Positions 7,475 to 11,749 of a DNA stretch of 11,749 nucleotides are shown here, in pieces (positions within the stretch are counted from its first letter, which is position 1; the number at the start of each line of letters is the position of its first letter). Below the pieces are notes generated by a model. The model was not told the DNA's origin and did not search any database. It saw only the letters and a list, made by a program, of their open reading frames with translations. The DNA comes from an uncultured Streptococcus sp. (GTDB taxonomy: Bacteria; Bacillota; Bacilli; Lactobacillales; Streptococcaceae). Made by a program: the position numbers and the translations under genes. The stretch lies in contig NZ_CALIIB010000112.1 of NCBI RefSeq assembly GCF_938020365.1, positions 1 to 11,749 of the forward strand, written 5' to 3'.

Positions 7475-9215
7475 GTGATTCTACTTGTAAACTTAATTCC
7501 TCTAATTGTGCAGGAGCAACCAAGCTTGGTGCTTGCGTCATTGGGTCAGAAGCCTTGTTATTCTTAGGAAAAGCAATGACTTCACGGATATTTTCTTCAC
7601 CAGCCAAAAGCATGACGAAGCGATCCAGACCCAAAGCCAGACCTCCATGTGGTGGGAAACCATAATCCATGGCCTCTAGAAGGAAGCCGAACTGGTCTTG
7701 CGCTTCTTCAGCTGAAAAGCCTAAAGCCTTAAACATACGTTCCTGCAGATCTTTTTGGTTGATCCGTAGGCTACCACCACCTAGTTCATAGCCATTGAGT
7801 ACGATATCATAGGCAACTGCACGAACCTTGCTCAGGTCTCCTTCTAACTCCTGCTCAGAATCTCTTTGAGGCAGAGTGAATGGATGGTGAGCACTCATAT
7901 AGCGGCCTTCTTCTTCAGACCACTCAAACATTGGCCAATCTACTACCCACAAGTAGTTAAACTTAGCAGGGTCAATCAAACCTAATTCCTTACCTAAACG
8001 GACACGAAGAGCGCCTAGAGCTGCGTTGGCAACATCCAAGGTATCTGCCACAAAGAGAACCAAGTCGTTTTCTTCTAATTGTAAAGCAGTTGTCAACTCA
8101 CTTGACAGGTCTGTCAAGAACTTAGCAACAGGACCAGTCAGCTCTCCACCAGCAAGTTTGATCCAAGCAAGTCCCTTGGCTCCATGCTGCTTAGCTTGCT
8201 CTGTCAGCTTATCAATATCTTTACGCGAGTATTTGTCGGCCGCATTCTTAACCACAATCGCCTTGACAGCTGGTGCCTCGGAAAAGACCTTAAAGTCAAC
8301 GTCCTTGACAAGCTCTGTCAAGTCCTGTAATAACATGTCAAAGCGAGTATCTGGCTTGTCGCTACCATAGAGAGCCATGGCATCGTCATATTTCATCCGT
8401 GGGAAAGGCAAGGTCACTTCAATTCCCTTGGTTTCCTTCATGACACGGGCAATCAAGCCTTCTGTGATGTCTTGGATTTCTTGCTCAGATAGGAAGGAAG
8501 TTTCCAAGTCCACCTGTGTAAACTCTGGTTGACGGTCTCCACGTAAGTCCTCGTCTCGGAAACACTTGACAATCTGGTAATAACGGTCAAAGCCAGCATT
8601 CATCAACAGCTGCTTGGTAATCTGTGGACTTTGAGGCAGGGCATAGAAATGACCTTGGTTGACACGGCTCGGTACCAAATAGTCACGCGCTCCTTCAGGC
8701 GTTGACTTGGTCAAAAATGGTGTCTCTACATCGATAAACTCCAGCTCATCCAAATAATTGCGGATGGAATGAGTCACTTTGGCACGCAACTTAAGATTTT
8801 CTAGCATTTCTGGGCGACGCAGATCCAAATAACGGTAGCGCAAGCGCGTATCGTCATTGGCTTCAATCCCGTCCTTAATCTCAAAAGGAGTCGTTTTAGC
8901 AGTATTCAGTACTATCAGACTGTCCACGTGAAGCTCTACACTTCCTGTAGCCAGCTTGTCATTGACCTGCTCACGCGCGGCTACCTTACCAGTCACTTCA
9001 ATGACAAACTCGCTGCGCAGGCTCTCAGCTGTCTTCATGACCTCATCTGAAACACTCTCAGGATTAATAACTAGCTGCATAATGCCTTCGCGGTCACGCA
9101 GATCAATAAAAATCAAGCCTCCCAAATCGCGACGGCGGGCAACCCAACCTTTCAAAGTAATTTCCTGACCGACATGCTCACTACGAACACGTCCCGCATA
9201 CATTGAACGTTTCAT
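7461..9215 (-). CDS. aspS: Aspartyl-tRNA synthetase (bacterial AspRS, class IIb)
   Basis: This 584-residue enzyme charges tRNA-Asp with aspartate in the cytoplasm. The N-terminal OB-fold anticodon-binding domain (about 1-105) includes GWVARRRDLGGLIFIDLRDR. The class II core carries motif 1 (IDVETPFLTKSTPEGARD, 161-178), QSPQ (195-198), motif 2 (FRDEDLRGDRQPEFTQVD, 219-236) and motif 3 (GLALGLDRF, 525-533, with R532). The bacterial GAD insertion spans about 285-415. Residue 31 is Leu, where many non-discriminating AspRS have His, so this is likely a discriminating enzyme (inference). The start is ATG at 9215 with GGAGAG (9221-9226) upstream. An extended -10 promoter lies close by and leaves a leader of only about 25 bases, too short for a T-box. 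yitT overlaps its 3' end. Confidence 0.97.
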   Translation of the reverse strand: MKRSMYAGRVRSEHVGQEITLKGWVARRRDLGGLIFIDLRDREGIMQLVINPESVSDEVMKTAESLRSEFVIEVTGKVAAREQVNDKLATGSVELHVDSLIVLNTAKTTPFEIKDGIEANDDTRLRYRYLDLRRPEMLENLKLRAKVTHSIRNYLDELEFIDVETPFLTKSTPEGARDYLVPSRVNQGHFYALPQSPQITKQLLMNAGFDRYYQIVKCFRDEDLRGDRQPEFTQVDLETSFLSEQEIQDITEGLIARVMKETKGIEVTLPFPRMKYDDAMALYGSDKPDTRFDMLLQDLTELVKDVDFKVFSEAPAVKAIVVKNAADKYSRKDIDKLTEQAKQHGAKGLAWIKLAGGELTGPVAKFLTDLSSELTTALQLEENDLVLFVADTLDVANAALGALRVRLGKELGLIDPAKFNYLWVVDWPMFEWSEEEGRYMSAHHPFTLPQRDSEQELEGDLSKVRAVAYDIVLNGYELGGGSLRINQKDLQERMFKALGFSAEEAQDQFGFLLEAMDYGFPPHGGLALGLDRFVMLLAGEENIREVIAFPKNNKASDPMTQAPSLVAPAQLEELSLQVESHEKD

Positions 9216-9246
9216 CTTTACTCTCCAAAATTTTAATTCTGTTACT

Positions 9247-9255
9247 ATTTTACCA
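9247..9255 (-). promoter_or_regulatory. aspS promoter, extended -10
   Basis: On the minus strand TGG precedes TAAAAT (9252-9247), giving an extended -10 element (TGnTAAAAT). No good -35 lies at 16-18 bases, which is tolerated by extended -10 promoters. Transcription should start near 9240, about 25 bases before the aspS ATG. The element lies between the terminator of the upstream small gene and aspS. Confidence 0.6.
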
Positions 9256-9334
9256 CAAAGAACCTAGGAAAGCCCCCCTACCTGTCCTTTTTCTGAAAAA
9301 AATTAAAAGTCTTTATTCTAGTGACCACTTTTAT

Positions 9335-9363
9335 AAAAAAGCCTGGAGCCAATATCCCCAGAC
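9335..9363 (-). terminator. Terminator of the 69-aa membrane protein gene
   Basis: Read on the minus strand, GTCTGGGG pairs with CTCCAGGC (two G-U pairs) around a seven-base loop, between 9363 and 9341. TTTTTT follows (9340-9335). It lies 18 bases beyond the stop codon at 9382 and isolates that gene from aspS. Confidence 0.85.
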
Positions 9364-9381
9364 CTGCTAATGCCATATAGA

Positions 9382-9591
9382 TTATTCCTTTTTCTTCCCA
9401 TCCTCATAAAGACTGGGAGCCAACGTTTTTGTCACCATGGCCGTCAAGAAGCGAAAGGCTCCCGCTGCCAGACCAAAAATAGGCGCCAAAGAACGGAAGA
9501 AAAAATCTCCTCGCATAAAATAACAGAGTAGGCCCGTTATCACAAACAAGGCCACTCCCTGCACCAGCGCTACAAACCATACTTTTTTCAT
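9382..9591 (-). CDS. Small two-helix membrane protein, unknown function
   Basis: This 69-residue protein starts MKKVWFVALVQGVALF. It has two hydrophobic segments (about 4-26 and 33-50) around the loop RGDFFFRS, and a charged tail SLYEDGKKKE, so it is a small membrane protein with its C-terminus probably in the cytoplasm. No family was recognised. Of two adjacent ATGs, the second (9591) is preferred because GAGG (9597-9600) is five bases away. The frame stays open upstream to a TTG at 9687, but that would span the promoter at 9616-9642, so the long version is not expected. Its own promoter and terminator make it a single-gene transcript upstream of aspS. Confidence 0.75.
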   Translation of the reverse strand: MKKVWFVALVQGVALFVITGLLCYFMRGDFFFRSLAPIFGLAAGAFRFLTAMVTKTLAPSLYEDGKKKE

Positions 9592-9615
9592 CATTTCCTC
9601 AACTTTCCATAGACT

Positions 9616-9642
9616 ATTATAGCATATTATGTAGTGCAACAA
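9616..9642 (-). promoter_or_regulatory. Promoter of the 69-aa membrane protein gene
   Basis: On the minus strand TATAAT (9621-9616) is directly preceded by TGC, a perfect extended -10. TTGTTG (9642-9637) lies 15 bases upstream as a weak -35. Transcription would start near 9609, about 18 bases before the ATG at 9591, just enough for the GAGG SD. This supports the short start of the gene. Confidence 0.7.
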
Positions 9643-9886
9643 CTTTAAATATCTCATTAGATAAAAAGCAGCAATATAGTCAAACAAAACACTTGCTATA
9701 TCTTGTTCTAAGGTGGTTCTTTCTCCTGTTCCAAGGAGAGTACACTTTTAAAATGTTATTCTCCATGCGTAGATAAGGATTCTATTTTTCAAGTGTCGTA
9801 TCACATAGATTGGCAGATTTAGGACGGGCAGTGTATTCCAAGACTCACAAATCTGTTGTCAAGCAATTTGGATTTTTACAATATTT
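9643..9886. other. Gene-free stretch with small repeats
   Basis: No gene with a start and SD was found on either strand. The stretch contains a six-base inverted repeat TCTCCT/AGGAGA (9722-9739) without a T-run. It also has an imperfect 12-base direct repeat, CTTGTTCTAAGG (9702-9713) and CCTGTTCCAAGG (9725-9736), 23 bases apart. A plus-strand frame without ATG is open from 9777 to a stop at 9888-9890. No BOX or RUP element was recognised. No terminator is obvious for the minus-strand gene that ends at 9887. Confidence 0.5.
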
Positions 9887-10609
9887 TTAATCTAATTCAT
9901 CACTATCAGGGTGCTTTTTCACATAAATAGCTGCATAAACTGCATCTACCATAACAGCTGGCAGGGTCAAAGTCAATAAAATTCCCAATAAAACACCAAA
10001 AGCAATCTGAATATAACCTGTTAGGAGGGCGGGAATGATTGTTGCCCCAGCAAAAGCTATAGCAAAATTATTCCACCATGTTTTCTTTCTACTTCCCCCT
10101 TTTACTTGATTAAAGGCCCAGACTTTCCCCTGATTCTTTGGGAGATAGTACCAAGCATAGAGGCCACAAGCAAAGATAAAAAGGAACATCATCAATATTA
10201 CATAAAATGGAGGGAGAGGGGATTGATATATCTCTTTGGCTCCTATAGGACTACCGTCTGAAATAACCATTAGTAAACAAATAAAATTTAGACTTATCAC
10301 TAAACTTAACACTGTGAGAGCTATTAGATAATATGTTAAAGACTTCCATGCGTTTACCAAATAGGGAATAAAAGAAATGATAATACCTAATATATTCACA
10401 ACACCGCAAAACAAAGAAAGTCCTTTAAAGATGCCTAGATTGTCTTCATAAGTTCCACCCACATACAGAAAACCTGTTAATGCTAAAGCAATCCATGGAT
10501 AAATCTTAATGTAGCCTAAACTAACACCATGTGTAATCAAGGGACCATGGTATCTTTCTTTTTCTATATCAGTAATCTTTGCTTTATTTTTTCTATTTCT
10601 CTTTGCCAT
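9887..10609 (-). CDS. Six-helix membrane protein, unrecognised family
   Basis: This is a 240-residue integral membrane protein I do not recognise. The N-terminus is strongly basic (MAKRNRKNKAK). Hydrophobic segments lie at about 36-52, 58-84, 91-117, 134-156, 182-200 and 203-230. A basic loop GGSRKKTWWNN (171-181) and an acidic tail HPDSDELD follow the positive-inside pattern with both ends cytoplasmic. No catalytic motif is visible. ATG at 10609 is preferred, with AGGAGG at 10622-10627 (12 bases). The frame could begin at a GTG four codons earlier, but that GTG abuts the SD. The ATG overlaps the TAA of a short upstream frame (TAATG), hinting at coupling. It lies downstream of a frameshifted membrane-anchored gene on the same strand and may have belonged to the same cassette. 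Confidence 0.72.
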   Translation of the reverse strand: MAKRNRKNKAKITDIEKERYHGPLITHGVSLGYIKIYPWIALALTGFLYVGGTYEDNLGIFKGLSLFCGVVNILGIIISFIPYLVNAWKSLTYYLIALTVLSLVISLNFICLLMVISDGSPIGAKEIYQSPLPPFYVILMMFLFIFACGLYAWYYLPKNQGKVWAFNQVKGGSRKKTWWNNFAIAFAGATIIPALLTGYIQIAFGVLLGILLTLTLPAVMVDAVYAAIYVKKHPDSDELD

Positions 10610-10677
10610 TAACTGAACCACCCTCCTATTGTTTTTATTAAGGCATCCTTAGCTGCTGTTACAGAAAGCTCTATCAA
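10609..10677 (-). CDS. Candidate 22-residue peptide frame overlapping the next start
   Basis: From a TTG at 10677 the frame reads MIELSVTAAKDALIKT, then IGGWFS, and ends in TAA fused to the next gene's ATG (TAATG). Hydrophobic residues at about 2, 6, 9, 13, 17 and 20 would line one face of a helix, so the peptide could be amphipathic. A frame in another register starts at ATG 10705 and reads MSGRIEEL before a stop, so a one-base shift would fuse the two into a slightly longer peptide. The SD is weak, and part of the coding strand forms a hairpin. It may be a leader peptide, a decayed gene end or chance. Confidence 0.25.
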   Translation of the reverse strand: MIELSVTAAKDALIKTIGGWFS

Positions 10678-10691
10678 ACTAGAGCTCTTCT
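10663..10691. other. Hairpin upstream of the six-helix membrane protein gene
   Basis: AGAA and AGCTCT (10663-10672) pair with AGAGCT and TTCT (10681-10691) around an eight-base loop with one bulged C, giving a ten-pair stem. No T-run follows on either strand. It covers the TTG of the candidate short peptide and lies 54 bases before the next ATG, so it may affect translation there or mark RNA processing. Confidence 0.45.
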
Positions 10692-10763
10692 ATTCTACCA
10701 CTCATACCTCGAAACTATGCTTCATACTTTATATATGTTCTGCTAATACTCGCTTTTATCCCG

Positions 10764-11327
10764 CTACTCCTCCGTACTGGATTTATAATATTGTAAAAAC
10801 TCTTCTTCGCTTTGAACCAGATGTTCCTGTCCATCTTTCGAACTAGCTGCTGGAATGGTGATATCCTTAAAGATATTCGTACCTCCTGGAAACACGAGTT
10901 TTATCATGTCTATGGACGTTTGCAAATCATCATCAGATACAACTTATATATATAACTTGTTTCAGGATTTTTAGAAATTATTTCTATAGATTTCGGGTAT
11001 TTTCTATTTAAGAGCCATTGTTTTGTATTATCTCCAAGTTCCCAAAAATGAATGCCAGTATCTCTCACAGAAAAATCGTGATCTTCAAATAGCTGTGAAA
11101 AGGAATCTATCGAACCAAATCCTATTTTAGGCGAACTCTTTACTGTGCCAATCAACTGTGATCATTCTCCCATTTTCAATAAATTCATAATCCGTAATTT
11201 CTGTATCTACAATCCAATATTCATATTTAGATAAGTCTTGTTTTTCAAACTCTCGAACACCAAATACAAAAAGGCTACATACACCAATTAAAATTAGAAA
11301 GATAGCACCAATTTTTTTAGCTTTCAA
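10764..11327 (-). pseudogene. Membrane-anchored protein gene broken by two frameshifts
   Basis: Three minus-strand segments join into one protein of about 187 residues. Segment 1 starts at TTG 11327 (SD AGGAGA at 11336-11341, eight-base spacing). It has a signal-anchor helix (KKIGAIFLILIGVCSLFVFG) and runs through YEYWIVDTEITDYEFIENG until TAA at 11127. Segment 2 is one base out of frame, about 11155-10945, with PKIGFGSIDSFSQLFEDHDF and IHFWELGDNTKQWLLN. Segment 3 returns to the first frame from 10943, with IDMIKLVFPGGTNIFKDITI and EEEFLQYYKSSTEE, to TAG at 10764. The second shift lies at a (TA)5 run (10945-10954). Composition looks coding throughout, and promoter and SD remain intact. I do not recognise the family; a membrane-anchored immunity-type protein is one guess. 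A sequencing error is the main alternative. Confidence 0.68.
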
Positions 11328-11374
11328 TTACCCATTCTCCTATCATCAGACTAGCCGTCCATCTACCTTGTCCC

Positions 11375-11383
11375 ATTATACCA
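11375..11383 (-). promoter_or_regulatory. Promoter of the frameshifted gene, extended -10
   Basis: On the minus strand TGG directly precedes TATAAT (11380-11375), a perfect extended -10. The -35 region is poor (TCAATG at 17 bases). Transcription would start near 11368, leaving a leader of about 40 bases to the TTG start at 11327. Confidence 0.6.
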
Positions 11384-11434
11384 TATTGAATACTGAACAT
11401 TGAGCGTCGATAGGAGGATAAGGTCTGTCGCAAA

Positions 11435-11462
11435 CAAAAAAGAGAAGATGGTCGTCTCCTCT
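11435..11462 (-). terminator. Orphan terminator on the minus strand
   Basis: On the minus strand AGAGGAGA pairs with TCTTCTCT (one G-U pair) around CGACCA, from 11462 to 11441, followed by a T-rich run (11440-11436). No intact gene ends just upstream; only degenerate sequence and an IS remnant lie there. It probably belonged to a gene now lost, and it still insulates the promoter at 11375. Confidence 0.72.
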
Positions 11463-11521
11463 AAATTCGCTTTCTTTATCACTCTGGTAATTCTACCTTC
11501 AAGCTCATATTTTTAGGTTGC

Positions 11522-11606
11522 AAGACTTTCTGAGCAGCTGCACGAAACTTTGCCCTTATTTTCTTAGTTCATAGATTTGAACTTTATCTTTATAACTCAA
11601 TTTCAT
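11522..11606 (-). pseudogene. Remnant of an IS3-family transposase orfA (5' part)
   Basis: From ATG 11606 the frame reads MKLSYKDKVQIYELRK and then TAA (11558-11556). It continues in the same frame as GQSFVQLLRK. This closely resembles, from memory, the N-terminus of streptococcal IS3-family OrfA (helix-turn-helix) proteins, MKLSYEDKVQIYELRKQGQSF-like. A single CAA to TAA change would explain the stop. After about 28 codons the resemblance fades, and no orfB or catalytic DDE domain is present, so this is a dead 5' fragment. It follows the terminal palindrome at 11613-11654, as expected at the left end of such an element. Confidence 0.7.
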
Positions 11607-11612
11607 TATAAA

Positions 11613-11654
11613 GCACCCCAAATATTAGACAGAAAAATCAAACTTTTGAGGTGC
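11613..11654 (-). mobile_element. Terminal palindrome of the IS3-family remnant
   Basis: GCACC (11613-11617) and CAAA (11619-11622) pair with TTTG and GGTGC (11645-11654) in an imperfect hairpin around GACAGAAAAATC. Its position just before the orfA ATG and its GCACCCCAAA/TTTTGAGGTGC arms suggest the terminal inverted region of an IS3-family element common in streptococci. The other end of the element is not in the window. No target-site duplication could be identified. Confidence 0.55.
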
Positions 11655-11682
11655 GGAACAGAGTCTGCAGATGGTTTCAATA

Positions 11683-11733
11683 CTAAAGCCTTAGTGATTG
11701 GTTGCTTTTTATTGTAAAACTAACTGATTTCAT
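11683..11733 (-). pseudogene. 16-codon 5' stub with strong SD at window edge
   Basis: AAGGAG (11745-11740) stands six bases before ATG 11733. The frame reads MKSVSFTIKSNQSLRL and stops at TAG (11685-11683). Another frame continues open as KALVLKPSADSVPHLKSL into the IS palindrome. A good SD with a very short product suggests the start of a gene cut or shifted near the IS insertion, but a short peptide cannot be excluded. The product is not recognised. Confidence 0.35.
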
Positions 11734-11749
11734 ATTTTTCTCCTTCGGT

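Noticed and set aside
8026..9168. Plus-strand open frames opposite aspS
   Set aside because: They lie antisense to unmistakable AspRS motifs and lack ribosome binding sites.
9216..9260. T-box riboswitch in front of aspS
   Set aside because: The predicted leader is only about 25 bases and lacks any T-box or antiterminator structure.
9592..9687. 101-residue version of the small membrane protein
   Set aside because: The extension would cover a strong extended -10 promoter and starts at a TTG without an SD.
9643..9886. BOX or RUP repeat in the gap
   Set aside because: No boxA/boxC-like or RUP-like terminal sequence could be recognised.
10610..10621. GTG start four codons upstream for the six-helix protein
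   Set aside because: The GTG directly abuts AGGAGG, leaving no spacing for initiation; ATG 10609 is better.
11479..11580. Minus-strand frame ending KNMSLKVELPE before the orphan terminator, as a gene C-terminus
   Set aside because: Its first half is a shifted reading of the IS orfA relic, so the frame is probably fortuitous, although the last codons could be a real gene end.

Overview
The window looks chromosomal and comes from a Streptococcus of the mitis/pneumoniae group. This is inferred from the recognisable maltodextrin cluster malX-malC-malD-malA-malR next to aspS, the moderate-to-low G+C, the strong Shine-Dalgarno sequences and the extended -10 promoters (TGnTATAAT). The species cannot be fixed from sequence reading alone. 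The cluster also carries a type I pullulanase gene directly behind malR; from memory this differs from the pneumococcal reference arrangement.

Left two thirds, plus strand (1-6480): the 3' end of malX (maltodextrin-binding lipoprotein), tandem hairpins, then malC and malD (ABC permeases) with a strong terminator over the malD stop. A palindrome and a possible promoter precede malA (membrane protein), malR (LacI-type repressor) and the pullulanase gene. These last three are tightly packed, each with a strong SD. Together they cover uptake, regulation and cytoplasmic debranching of maltodextrins. A bidirectional terminator (6421-6479) separates this block from the convergent minus-strand genes.

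Middle, minus strand (6539-9591): aspS (aspartyl-tRNA synthetase) and a YitT-family membrane protein gene that overlaps the aspS 3' end by 14 nt, then a 69-aa two-helix membrane protein with its own promoter and terminator.

Right part, minus strand (9600-11749): a decaying accessory region. It holds an unrecognised six-helix membrane protein, a candidate 22-residue peptide frame overlapping that gene's start, and a single-pass membrane-anchored gene broken by two compensating frameshifts with its promoter and SD intact. Beyond these lie an orphan terminator, a remnant of an IS3-family orfA with its terminal palindrome, and a 16-codon 5' stub at the window edge. No CRISPR array, tRNA, rRNA or riboswitch was seen. 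I found no convincing new system; the best candidates for a second look are the frameshifted gene and its membrane-protein neighbour, and the pullulanase placement.
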